Source: an uncultured Clostridia bacterium (GTDB lineage Bacteria; Bacillota; Clostridia; Oscillospirales; Ruminococcaceae). Taken from it: 32,092 nucleotides of DNA. The notes beneath the pieces are model-generated. The model did not search any database, had not been told where the DNA came from, and worked only from the letters and a program-made list of their open reading frames with translations. The first letter of the stretch is position 1. The number at the start of each line of letters is the position of its first letter. The DNA lies in the NCBI GenBank assembly GCA_945873955.1, contig CAMCFA010000028.1:1-32092 (forward strand). The letters are read 5' to 3'. This document shows positions 16,505 to 25,177 of the stretch, piece after piece. The position numbers and the translations under genes were made by a program.

Positions 16505-17788
16505 ATGATACAGAACGATATTGCAATAAGCGTAAGAGACGTACAGAAATCGTTCAAGCTGTTCTACGACAGGGGTTACAGCCTTAAAGAGGCGCTCCTG
16601 TTCAGTAAAAGACGGCGGTATGAAAGACATCAGGTGCTTAAGGGGATATCCTTTGACGTTAAGCGGGGAGAGGCTGTGGCGCTGATAGGTCATAACGGCT
16701 GCGGAAAAAGCACCATGCTTAAGCTGCTGACAAGGATAATGTACCCCGACAGCGGCACCGTAACTATGAACGGGAGAGTGTCAAGCCTTATTGAACTTGG
16801 AGCAGGCTTCCACCCGGACATGAGCGGCAGGGAAAACATCTATACAAATGCCGCCATATTCGGTCTGTCCCGAAAGGAAATAGATAACAGAATACAGAAA
16901 ATTATAGATTTCTCTGAGATAGAGGAGTTTATCGACAACCCCGTAAGAACCTATTCCTCGGGAATGTATATGAGGCTTGCCTTTTCGGTCGCCATAAACG
17001 TGGACGCGGATATACTGCTTATTGATGAAATCCTCGCAGTAGGAGACGTTACGTTTCAGCGCAAATGCTTTAACAGGCTCAAGGAAATAAAGGCAAAGGG
17101 AACAACTATCGTCATAGTATCGCATTCGCTTTCTATGATAGAGCAGATATGCGACAGGTCTATATGGATACATGAGGGCGTAATAAAGGAAGAGGGGCGT
17201 CCTAAACAGGTTCACATGGACTACTGCGATTATATGATACAAAAACAGCAGGATAAGGATACTTCTGCTTCAGCAAAGGCAGCCGGAGCCGATAAGCCCA
17301 CAGAAACCCCAAAGCCCGCAGAAGCGCCAAAGCCCGCAGAAACCCCAAAGCCTCAGCCCGATAATAAAAAGCGCTGGGGCAACCATAACGCTGAGATTAC
17401 CTCTGTGACTGTCTCGGATGAGAAAAACGAAGTGCGCAGGGTTTTCAGAACCGGGTCGGATATTGTGATACATTTTGATTACACGCGCAGCGGGCAGGTT
17501 CCGGACGCAGTGTTCGGGATTGGGATATTTAACCGGGACGGAGTACAGTGCTACGGCACCAACACAAGGATAGATGATATTCCTGCATTTTCGCTTAAGG
17601 AAAACGCGTCTGTCAGAGTTCTGCTGAAAAATGTCAGCCTGCTGCCCGGTGAATATCTTGTGGATATTGCGATAGAAAGCGGAGATGGAATACCCGTGGA
17701 TTATTACAGAGAGGCGTGCAGCTTTGAAATGGCGTCCTCTGTAAACGACGTGGGAATTTCCCGCATAGAACATCAATGGACCATTTGA
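16505..17788 (+). CDS. wzt: ABC exporter ATPase with C-terminal glycan-binding domain
   Basis: A 427-residue ATPase partner of Wzm. The nucleotide-binding domain has Walker A GHNGCGKST, signature YSSGMYMRL, Walker B ILLIDEILAVGD and switch His (SHSLS). After about residue 255 comes a proline-rich linker of three repeats (TETPKPAEAPKP...), then a beta-sandwich Wzt_C-like domain (about 290-427). In E. coli O8/O9a and Klebsiella O12 this domain binds the capped end of the glycan and is required for export. Start at 16505; a GTG at 16472 overlapping the wzm stop is possible. The domain implies the exported chain carries a terminal modification made by the neighbouring methyltransferase. Confidence 0.93.
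   Translation: MIQNDIAISVRDVQKSFKLFYDRGYSLKEALLFSKRRRYERHQVLKGISFDVKRGEAVALIGHNGCGKSTMLKLLTRIMYPDSGTVTMNGRVSSLIELGAGFHPDMSGRENIYTNAAIFGLSRKEIDNRIQKIIDFSEIEEFIDNPVRTYSSGMYMRLAFSVAINVDADILLIDEILAVGDVTFQRKCFNRLKEIKAKGTTIVIVSHSLSMIEQICDRSIWIHEGVIKEEGRPKQVHMDYCDYMIQKQQDKDTSASAKAAGADKPTETPKPAEAPKPAETPKPQPDNKKRWGNHNAEITSVTVSDEKNEVRRVFRTGSDIVIHFDYTRSGQVPDAVFGIGIFNRDGVQCYGTNTRIDDIPAFSLKENASVRVLLKNVSLLPGEYLVDIAIESGDGIPVDYYREACSFEMASSVNDVGISRIEHQWTI
17301..17354 (+). repeat. Three tandem 18-bp repeats coding the Wzt linker
   Basis: Three consecutive 18-nt units starting CAGAA (17301, 17319, 17337), differing at a few bases, encode PKPAE-type repeats joining the ATPase and glycan-binding domains. Such a repeat can change copy number, altering linker length without a frameshift. 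Confidence 0.85.
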
Positions 17789-17804
17789 TTTAAGGTGATT
17801 GACA

Positions 17805-18893
17805 ATGAATATAATAGCAAGGGCTGTCCACTTTTTGCTAAAGCCCTTTCACCGGCTGAATAAAAGGCTTTTTCCCGAAACGGACATTAATCTGACGCAG
17901 CTTTCCGAGACGCTGGAGCGCCTGACGGAGGAAAACTGCCGCCTGAGGGAACAAGTGAACGAAATCCACCGTATACAGCAGCATAATTCTGAAAGAACTG
18001 ATATATTTCAGAAAAATATCGAGGTCGTCTCAGAGAATGTGCGGAATATAAATGCTATGCTGGACGGCTATGATAAGGTTATCCTTAACCTACAAAACCT
18101 GAACACCGAAACAGCCCGCCTGACAGCAGACCATGACAGGCTGAGCTTTATGCTTAACCGCATAAGCAGGGGCAGCGCTAATGAAACGCTTCCGGCAGCT
18201 GCCCCCGCTGCCGGGAAGGAATGTGCCGGCAGCGACAGCTATTCCGCTGTGGATTATTTTGATTTTGAGAACTACTTCAGAGGCTCAAGGGAGCTTATAA
18301 AAAAAAGACAGGCAGAGTACCTCGCCTATTTTAAGGGCTGCAAAAGGGTGCTGGATATAGGCTGCGGCAGAGGAGAGTTCCTGGAGCTTATGCAGGAGAA
18401 TAATATCCCCGCAGTAGGCGTTGATACCTACAGCCCCTTTGCGGATTACTGCAAGGAAAAGGGGCTTACCGCCCTGTGCGCGGAGGGTATCGCATATCTG
18501 TCGGAGGAACAGGGCTTTGACGGAATATTTGCGGGACAGGTCATAGAGCACCTGACCTTGGGGCAGATTGTGAGCCTTATTGACACGGCGTATGATAAAC
18601 TGCCCGAGGGTGGGGTTCTGATAATGGAAACCCCAAATCCGCAGTCCTTGTCAATATATGTGAACGCATTTTATCTCGACCCGTCCCACGTCAAGCCTGT
18701 TCACCCTGAAACTATGAGGTATCTGTTGAAAAATGCAGGCTTCAGGAATGTGGAGATAGTGTATACGGAAAACAGCCGACCCGATATCACCATTCCACCG
18801 ATAAAGGGCGAAGATGAATTCAATCAGGCAATGAGCCGCGTCAGCGAGATGCTTTTCGGAAGTCAGGATTACGCAGTTATAGCAAGAAAGTAG
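17805..18893 (+). CDS. Coiled-coil SAM-dependent methyltransferase, candidate chain terminator
   Basis: A 362-residue protein. Residues about 25-115 are a heptad-rich coiled coil (LSETLERLTEENCRLREQVN and following). Residues about 150-300 are a class I methyltransferase with motif I VLDIGCGRGEFLEL, the acidic GVDTYS strand end and QVIEHL. A coiled coil plus methyltransferase beside a Wzt with a glycan-binding domain matches the logic of WbdD-type terminators, in which methylation of the non-reducing end stops elongation and the coiled coil sets chain length. No kinase domain is present. The start is ATG 17805 after AAGGTGAT; TTG 17799 is an alternative. Terminator role is inference from architecture and neighbours. 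Confidence 0.75.
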   Translation: MNIIARAVHFLLKPFHRLNKRLFPETDINLTQLSETLERLTEENCRLREQVNEIHRIQQHNSERTDIFQKNIEVVSENVRNINAMLDGYDKVILNLQNLNTETARLTADHDRLSFMLNRISRGSANETLPAAAPAAGKECAGSDSYSAVDYFDFENYFRGSRELIKKRQAEYLAYFKGCKRVLDIGCGRGEFLELMQENNIPAVGVDTYSPFADYCKEKGLTALCAEGIAYLSEEQGFDGIFAGQVIEHLTLGQIVSLIDTAYDKLPEGGVLIMETPNPQSLSIYVNAFYLDPSHVKPVHPETMRYLLKNAGFRNVEIVYTENSRPDITIPPIKGEDEFNQAMSRVSEMLFGSQDYAVIARK

Positions 18894-18899
18894 GATAAT

Positions 18900-19397
18900 A
18901 TGTCTGTAAATGTAGAAAAAATAATGCAGGAAATACGGGAGGAAATCAAGGAAAAAGGCTACACCTATGATATGCTGTCCTTTAACGACATCTCCGCCTC
19001 CCCCGCTACCGATAACGGGGACGTCTCCGTTGAGAGGGCAGAAAAAAATCTGGCGTATATGGATAATGTGCACTTGGTGGCAGGTTACAGACCGCTGCCC
19101 GGAAACAAGCTCGTCGTGCTGATAAAGAGGATAATCCGAAAGCTGACGAAGTTTTACGTTGAGCCGGTTGTGGCGTCGCAGAATGAGTTTAACGCCGCCG
19201 CAGTACAGTCCGTAGCCTCCGTGCTGGAGCTGGTAAAGCAGCAGGGCGGCAGTAACAGTACCGCTGAGCTGAGCGAACGGCTCTTGACAATGGAACTGAA
19301 GCTTAAAACCGCCTACGCCGAGATAAAGACCTTAAACGAAAGAATAAGCCGTCTCGAAGCCGAAAACAACCTCCTTAAAAATCCGAAGGCAGAGTGA
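18900..19397 (+). CDS. Small coiled-coil protein of the polysaccharide locus
   Basis: A 165-residue protein starting 6 nt after the methyltransferase stop, with its ribosome site (TAGGAT) overlapping that stop. The N-terminus VNVEKIMQEIREEIKEKGY is helical; the middle (about 70-105) has a basic amphipathic stretch LVVLIKRIIRKLTKFYVEP that could lie on the membrane; the C-terminus (about 120-160) is a leucine-zipper-like coiled coil. I recall similar short segments fused to or beside methyltransferases in ABC-type glycan clusters. A scaffold that docks the methyltransferase or GT4 enzymes at the membrane is plausible. No catalytic motif is seen. Confidence 0.65.
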   Translation: MSVNVEKIMQEIREEIKEKGYTYDMLSFNDISASPATDNGDVSVERAEKNLAYMDNVHLVAGYRPLPGNKLVVLIKRIIRKLTKFYVEPVVASQNEFNAAAVQSVASVLELVKQQGGSNSTAELSERLLTMELKLKTAYAEIKTLNERISRLEAENNLLKNPKAE

Positions 19398-19401
19398 AAC
19401 A

Positions 19402-20502
19402 ATGAAAGTGATACAGATAATGCCTACCGTGTCCTTTGGGGACGCAGTAAGCAACGACGCCCGCGCGCTGAATCCCGTAATCGCGGGAATGGGATATAAA
19501 ACGGGCATATACGCCGAGAATATAGACCCCAGTATCAGCGACCCCTGCGTACATCATTTGTCAAAGCTCCCGAAAACGGAGCCGTCGGACATACTGCTGT
19601 TTAATCACAGTACGGGAACGGAGCTGTGCAGCAAAATCCGCGAAATGACCGGGCGGAAGTTTATGATATACCACAACATAACGCCGTCGCATTTCTTCAG
19701 TGAATACAGCAGGCAGGCAGAGCGCCTGACCGAATACGGATATCAGGGCACAAAGGAACTCGCGGGAGTTATCGAGGCGGTTATCGCAGACTCGGAGTAC
19801 AACGCCGCAGAGCTGAGAAAAATGGGGTATAAATGCGACATCTCCGTTCGTCCGATTCTTATCCCTTTTTCCGACTACGAAAAACAGCCCGACAGAAAGC
19901 TGATAGACCGATATCGTGACGACGGATATACCAATATTTTATTTGTGGGAAGACTGGCTCCCAACAAAAAGCAGGAGGATATCATAGCCGCCTTTGCCTA
20001 CTATAAAAAGTATGTAAATCCCAGGTCAAGACTAATCCTGGCAGGCTCGGACAGCGGCATGGAGAATTACAGCGCAAAGCTGAAGAAATACGCCGGGGCG
20101 CTGATGCTGGACGATGTGATATTTACGGGGCATATAGGCTTTGACGGAATTCTCGCGTGGTACAGGCTTGCCGATGTGTTTTTGTGTATGAGCGAGCATG
20201 AGGGCTTCTGTGTTCCGTTGGTGGAATCGATGTATTTTAAGGTGCCAATTATCGCCTACGACAGCAGCGCAATAGGAGATACACTGGGCGGGTCGGGCTT
20301 GCTGATAAAGGAAAAAGACCCGATACAAACAGCCCTGCTGATAGATAGGGTGGTTAGCGATAAGAAACTCAGGGAAGAGATAATCGACGGTCAGAACGAA
20401 AGGCTGAAGTGCTTTCAATACGACAGGGTAAGATCCCTTTTTGAACAGCAGCTGGAGGGCTTTATCAGAAAGAAAACCGCAGAGGTACCGGAGGAGAGCT
20501 GA
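19402..20502 (+). CDS. Glycosyltransferase family 4
   Basis: A 366-residue GT-B enzyme with FVGRLAPNKKQED and the donor-site motif EHEGFCVPLVES (the two conserved glutamates). The N-terminal VSFGDAVSNDARAL and YHNITPSHFF are typical of a GT4 group common in ABC-exported glycan clusters. It starts 4 nt after the coiled-coil gene and shares its last base with the next start (TGATG), so it is coupled to both. Acceptor and donor unknown. Confidence 0.87.
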   Translation: MKVIQIMPTVSFGDAVSNDARALNPVIAGMGYKTGIYAENIDPSISDPCVHHLSKLPKTEPSDILLFNHSTGTELCSKIREMTGRKFMIYHNITPSHFFSEYSRQAERLTEYGYQGTKELAGVIEAVIADSEYNAAELRKMGYKCDISVRPILIPFSDYEKQPDRKLIDRYRDDGYTNILFVGRLAPNKKQEDIIAAFAYYKKYVNPRSRLILAGSDSGMENYSAKLKKYAGALMLDDVIFTGHIGFDGILAWYRLADVFLCMSEHEGFCVPLVESMYFKVPIIAYDSSAIGDTLGGSGLLIKEKDPIQTALLIDRVVSDKKLREEIIDGQNERLKCFQYDRVRSLFEQQLEGFIRKKTAEVPEES

Positions 20503-21716
20503 TGAAAAAAATAGGATTTGTTATCCCTTGGTACAGCGAAAAAATACCGGGCGGAGCCGAAATGGAGCTTCGGGGACTGACAACTCACCTTCACGCAAGC
20601 GGCGTTGAGGTAGAGATACTGACAACCTGCGTCAGGGAGTTTTCATCGGACTGGAACGAAAATTATTATCCCGAGGGCGAGGACGTCGTCCACGGATTTA
20701 AAATACGCAGGTTTAAGGTGAGGAAACGGGATACCCGCGCGTTTGACGCAGTAAATCTTAAGCTGATGAATAATCAGGCACTGTCAGACGAGGAGGAAAA
20801 AGTATTCACCGAGCAGATGATAAACAGCGACGCGCTGTATTCCTATATGAGGGAGCACAGCGGCGAGTATTCGCTGTTTGTGTTTATCCCCTATATGTTC
20901 GGAACCACATATTACGGTATGCAGGTCTGCCCGGAGAAGTCGGTGATTATCCCCTGCTTCCACGACGAGGCGTACCTGTATATAAAGCGGTTTAAGCCTG
21001 TATTCGAGAACGCTGCGGGAATAGTATACAACGCCCGCCCCGAATACGAGCTGGCAAACCGGGTCTTCGACCTGAGCCGCACAAAGCAGATTGTTATGGG
21101 CATAGGTATGGACACGGATCTTAGTTGTGACCCGCAGGCTTTCCGAAAAAAGTACGGGATAGATTCGCCTTTTATCCTGTATGCCGGAAGAAAGGATATG
21201 GGCAAAAACGTCCATACGCTGGTAAAATACTACTCCGAGTATATAAAGAGACAGAAGTCTGAACTCAAACTTGTTCTGATTGGCGGCGGGGAAATAGAGC
21301 TGCTGGAGGAACTGGTGAGAGAGAAGAAAATCATAGATTTGGGTTTTGTGGACATCAGCGATAAGTATAACGCCGCAGCGGCGGCAGAGCTGCTGTGCCA
21401 GCCGTCAAAAAACGAGAGCTTCTCTCTTGTGATAATGGAAAGCTGGCTGTGCGGGCGTCCTGTCCTTGTTCACAATGACTGCGCTGTTACAAGGAATTTT
21501 GTCTGCGAAGCTAACGGGGGGCTTTATTTCAGCGACTATTTTGAGTTTGAGGGGTGCCTGAATTACATCGGGGCGCATAGAGATATCGCCGATGAAATGG
21601 GACAAAACGGCAGAAATTACGTCCACGCTAATTTCTCGTGGGACGTAATCATAAAAAAATATCTGCACTTTTTTGATGAGGTGAGCGGCAATGGGAAAGA
21701 AAATAGCGCTGGTTAA
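20502..21716 (+). CDS. Glycosyltransferase family 4 (paralogue A)
   Basis: A 404-residue GT-B enzyme. N-terminus GFVIPWYSEKIPGGAEMELR, donor region ILYAGRKDMGKN and CQPSKNESFSLVIMESW. It overlaps the next gene by 26 nt. The last ~70 residues (NGGLYFSDYFEFEGCLNY) are nearly shared with the following protein, indicating tandem duplication and divergence. In similar clusters such pairs make successive linkages of a repeat unit. Confidence 0.87.
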   Translation: MKKIGFVIPWYSEKIPGGAEMELRGLTTHLHASGVEVEILTTCVREFSSDWNENYYPEGEDVVHGFKIRRFKVRKRDTRAFDAVNLKLMNNQALSDEEEKVFTEQMINSDALYSYMREHSGEYSLFVFIPYMFGTTYYGMQVCPEKSVIIPCFHDEAYLYIKRFKPVFENAAGIVYNARPEYELANRVFDLSRTKQIVMGIGMDTDLSCDPQAFRKKYGIDSPFILYAGRKDMGKNVHTLVKYYSEYIKRQKSELKLVLIGGGEIELLEELVREKKIIDLGFVDISDKYNAAAAAELLCQPSKNESFSLVIMESWLCGRPVLVHNDCAVTRNFVCEANGGLYFSDYFEFEGCLNYIGAHRDIADEMGQNGRNYVHANFSWDVIIKKYLHFFDEVSGNGKENSAG

Positions 21717-22866
21717 TCAAAGATACGGGCTTGAGGTCAACGGCGGCTCCGAGCTGTATACCAGACAGATTGCCGAGCGGCTGACCTGCCGCTATGATGT
21801 AGACGTAATTACCACAAAGGCGCTGGACTATACCACATGGGATAACTATTACAGCGCCGATGAGGAGTACATCAACGGCGTTCGTGTACTGCGCTTTCCC
21901 ACAGAATGCTGCCGCGCAAAGGATTTCGACAGCTATAACGGCGAGTATCTCCAAAGTGTTTCTGTGGGAAACACCGACGCCGAAAAGGAACGGGTGTGGT
22001 TTGAAAAGCAGGGACCCAAATGCCCTAAGGCGGTTGAGTATATCGCGTCCCACAAGGAGGAATACGACGCGATAATATTTGTGACATACCTGTATTACCT
22101 TACGGTGTTCGGGCTGCCTGAGGCTGCGGAAAAGTCCATATTCATACCGACAGCCCACGATGAGCCGTTTATCCGCTTTGAGACATATAAAAAGCTGTTT
22201 AATATGCCAAGGGGCTTTATCTACCTCACCAATAAGGAAAAGCAGCTCGTAAACGGGATTTTCGGCAACTCGGATATAATGAGCGAGGTGCTGGGAGCGG
22301 GGGTGGACGTCCCCGAAAACGTGAGCGCAGCAGCGTTTCGGGAAAAGTATGGCATAGACAACTATATCATCTATGTGGGAAGAATAGACGAGGGCAAAAA
22401 CTGCCCCCAGCTCTTTACCTACTTCTCGGAGTATAAAAAAAGGAACAAAAGCGACCTTAAGCTGGTGCTGATGGGAAAGGCGGTATGCGATGTGCCGCAG
22501 AGGGAGGATATCCTGCCGCTTGGGTTTGTCAGCGACGAGGATAAGTTCAACGGAATAAGCGGCGCGAAATTCCTCGTTCTCCCCTCAAAGTACGAAAGCC
22601 TGTCCATATCCGTGCTGGAGGCAATGGCGCTGGGAGTGCCGGTGCTGGTAAACGGCGCCTGCCCCGTGCTGAAAGACCACTGCATTTGCAGCAACGGCGG
22701 ACTTTACTATACCGATTATTTTGAGTTTGAGGGCTGCGTAAATTACCTGCTGGAGCACCCCGCAGAGTATGCCCAAATGCAGAAAAACTGCCTGGAATAT
22801 ATAGAGAAGAATTACAGGTGGGAAGTAATAACAGACAGGATTTGCGGAATCATCGACAAAATCTGA
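21691..22866 (+). CDS. Glycosyltransferase family 4 (paralogue B)
   Basis: A 391-residue GT-B enzyme with N-terminus ALVNQRYGLEVNGGSELYTR, donor region IYVGRIDEGKN and LPSKYESLSISVLEAMA, then NGGLYYTDYFEFEGCVNY shared with paralogue A. It begins 26 nt inside the previous gene and ends 22 nt before the GT-C gene. Likely adds another sugar of the repeat unit; specificity not visible. Confidence 0.87.
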   Translation: MGKKIALVNQRYGLEVNGGSELYTRQIAERLTCRYDVDVITTKALDYTTWDNYYSADEEYINGVRVLRFPTECCRAKDFDSYNGEYLQSVSVGNTDAEKERVWFEKQGPKCPKAVEYIASHKEEYDAIIFVTYLYYLTVFGLPEAAEKSIFIPTAHDEPFIRFETYKKLFNMPRGFIYLTNKEKQLVNGIFGNSDIMSEVLGAGVDVPENVSAAAFREKYGIDNYIIYVGRIDEGKNCPQLFTYFSEYKKRNKSDLKLVLMGKAVCDVPQREDILPLGFVSDEDKFNGISGAKFLVLPSKYESLSISVLEAMALGVPVLVNGACPVLKDHCICSNGGLYYTDYFEFEGCVNYLLEHPAEYAQMQKNCLEYIEKNYRWEVITDRICGIIDKI

Positions 22867-22888
22867 ATACACTAAGGAGCAACAGAAA

Positions 22889-25051
22889 ATGGGAAAAAAA
22901 ATTAAGCTTAATTATGACGTGGCGCTGTGTGCAGTCCTGTCGATAGTTGCGCTTATTATCGCTGCCGTCTCCCTGGGATTTGCAAAGTATGGAGTAAAAA
23001 TCCCGTTTGCCTACGGCGGAGGCGACGACTTTACAGGTATCGCCAGCACCAAGCTTATCGGCGAGACAGGCTGGTTTTGGTATAACGACAAAATAGGAGC
23101 GCCCTTCGGCTCCAACGCCTTCGATTTCAGCGCCAATATGCTGATGAACTTCGATATGCTGGTCATCAGAGTGCTGTTTTTGTTTGTAAAGGACGCGGTG
23201 ACCGTCAATAATATCAGATATCTGCTGGTATTCCCGATGTGCGCCGTGTCGGCGTTCTATGCCCTGAGGTCGATGAGGATAAACAGGGTGTTGTCCTCCT
23301 TTGGCGCGGTTATCTTCTCCCTTACCCCCTATATCTTCTACAGGAACGTAACCCACTTCTCCCTGTCAGCCTGCTATTTCGTGCCGCTTTCGGTGCTGCT
23401 GTGCTTCTGGTGCTGCGAAAGGGACGACGCCTACTGCGCCTTTAAAAAGGGCTTCTTTAAAAACAAAAAGAATATCCTTTCCATTCTGTTCTGCCTGCTG
23501 ATTGCAAATAACGGTATCGGCTACTACGCATTCTTTACCTGTTTCTTCCTGTGTGTTGCCGCTTTGTGCAGGCTCTTCTCCGAGAAGAAACTGAGCACCC
23601 TTATCGCACCCGCCTTTAATATCTGCCTTATCGTAGCGTTCTCCGCATTAGCACTGGCACCGTCCTTTATCTATATGCTGGATAACGGAACTAACCCCGC
23701 CGCCGTAGTCAGAAATACCGCAGACGGCGAGCTGTATTCCCTTAAAATAGCCCAGCTATTTATCCCGATAAACGGACACGGTATCCCCCTGCTGCAAAAG
23801 GTTATCGACATCTATAACTCCTCTATGCCCCTCATAAACGAAAACCAGGGCGCTTATCTCGGCATTGCAGGAATAGCCGGATTTCTTATCAGCCTTGCCC
23901 TGCTGATAAAAAAGGACTACAAGGAAACGGAGCATTCCCTCTTTGTGCTGAGCAGAATGAATATCTGCGCAGTGGTGTTTGCCACAGTGGGCGGGTTTTG
24001 CAGCCTTATGTCACTGGTTTTCCATATGCTGAGAGGCTTTAACCGCATTTCTGTATTTATTATGTTTATCAGTATTGCGGTGCTGCTTATGGTTTTGCAG
24101 AATTTCTACGCCGAGTATCTCAGCAAATGCTCAAAGCCAAAACGGGTGACAGCCTGCTGTATTGCCGCAGCCCTTGGGGTGCTGTCCGCAGCGGAGGCTG
24201 TTCCGGATTACGGCTCCCACGACAGCGCCTTTGAATACTACGCCGCAGAGTATCAGTCCGACAAAAGCTTTGTGGAACAAATAGAAGCGCAAATGGACGA
24301 AAACGCCATGATATACCAGCTCCCGTATCACGCCACCCCCGAGGCGGGTCCCCAGAACAACATGAACGACTATCACCTCTACGCAGGCTATATTAACTCA
24401 AAAACCCTAGCCTGGAGCTACGGCGGCACAAAGGGGCGCGAGGGCGACATCTGGAACCGCAATGTGGCTTCCCTGCCGACAGAAATCATGGTGCAGAAAA
24501 TTTGCACTGCGGGCTTTACGGGGCTGTATATCGACAACAGAGCTTATACCGACGACCAGCTCGCAGACCTCAGGGAGAAGCTGGGGTCAGTCCTCGGCAC
24601 CGAGTGTATCACCAGCGAAAACGGAAACCTGAGCTTCTATGACATGAGGGGGTATATAAGCCGAACGGGGATAACCCCCGACCCCGCTTCCCTGAGCGAT
24701 ATGGGATTTACCCTGGTATTCGGGCACAACCAGCTATATTATCTCGGGGAAAGCACAGCCGAGGCAGACTTTACCTCGATAGCCCCCGGCACAATCCAGT
24801 TCGGACCCTACGCCTCCCTTGCCGCAGGCAGCTATACCGTAAGAATACACGGCGAAAAGCTTGACGCGGCAGATTTTGATGTCACATATAACGGCGGCAC
24901 TGCTGCTGTTCCTATCGAGAACATCTCCAAAGAAAACAGCCTTGTTGAGTATACCATAACCGTGGATAATATTGAGTCCGCCGAGTTCAGGACGCTTAAC
25001 AACAGCGCCGAAGCCGTTAGGATAAGCTATATAGAACTGGTTAGAAACTGA
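22889..25051 (+). CDS. Large GT-C/YfhO-like membrane protein with C-terminal beta module
   Basis: A 720-residue polytopic protein. One helix at about 10-32 is followed by an extracytoplasmic loop (YGGGDDF...) and about ten further helices to residue ~430. Next is a soluble region (about 435-620) and a beta-rich module (about 625-720; IQFGPYASLAAGSYTV ... EFRTLNNSAEAV). The topology and the acidic first loop resemble lipid-phosphate-sugar-using GT-C enzymes (YfhO/GT39-like). The likely job is transfer of a sugar from a polyprenyl-phosphate donor to the glycan outside the membrane. The terminal module is homologous by eye to the end of the 1008-residue protein at 25655. AAGGAG lies 9 nt before the ATG. 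Exact family uncertain. Confidence 0.7.
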   Translation: MGKKIKLNYDVALCAVLSIVALIIAAVSLGFAKYGVKIPFAYGGGDDFTGIASTKLIGETGWFWYNDKIGAPFGSNAFDFSANMLMNFDMLVIRVLFLFVKDAVTVNNIRYLLVFPMCAVSAFYALRSMRINRVLSSFGAVIFSLTPYIFYRNVTHFSLSACYFVPLSVLLCFWCCERDDAYCAFKKGFFKNKKNILSILFCLLIANNGIGYYAFFTCFFLCVAALCRLFSEKKLSTLIAPAFNICLIVAFSALALAPSFIYMLDNGTNPAAVVRNTADGELYSLKIAQLFIPINGHGIPLLQKVIDIYNSSMPLINENQGAYLGIAGIAGFLISLALLIKKDYKETEHSLFVLSRMNICAVVFATVGGFCSLMSLVFHMLRGFNRISVFIMFISIAVLLMVLQNFYAEYLSKCSKPKRVTACCIAAALGVLSAAEAVPDYGSHDSAFEYYAAEYQSDKSFVEQIEAQMDENAMIYQLPYHATPEAGPQNNMNDYHLYAGYINSKTLAWSYGGTKGREGDIWNRNVASLPTEIMVQKICTAGFTGLYIDNRAYTDDQLADLREKLGSVLGTECITSENGNLSFYDMRGYISRTGITPDPASLSDMGFTLVFGHNQLYYLGESTAEADFTSIAPGTIQFGPYASLAAGSYTVRIHGEKLDAADFDVTYNGGTAAVPIENISKENSLVEYTITVDNIESAEFRTLNNSAEAVRISYIELVRN

Positions 25052-25065
25052 TTTTTTTGGGGGTA

Positions 25066-25094
25066 TTGCCAAACAGACGGAAAAGTGCTATAAT
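25066..25094 (+). promoter_or_regulatory. Internal sigma-A promoter before the GtrA gene
   Basis: TTGCCA (25066-25071), a 17-nt spacer and a perfect TATAAT (25089-25094), placed just after the preceding stop, predict a start near 25101 and a 77-nt leader. The last part of the locus can therefore be transcribed independently of the main promoter. Confidence 0.82.
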
Positions 25095-25177
25095 ATACAA
25101 CGGTGGCGAAAAAAGCCGATAAGCAGGACAATATGTCGGCGCATCGCGCCTTAATATCTCGAAAAAGGATTGAAACG

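Noticed and set aside
25103-25177. N-terminal extension of the GtrA protein from GTG 25103
   Set aside because: It would begin at the predicted transcription start, lacks a ribosome site, and adds a charged tail not typical of GtrA; ATG 25178 has a good site.
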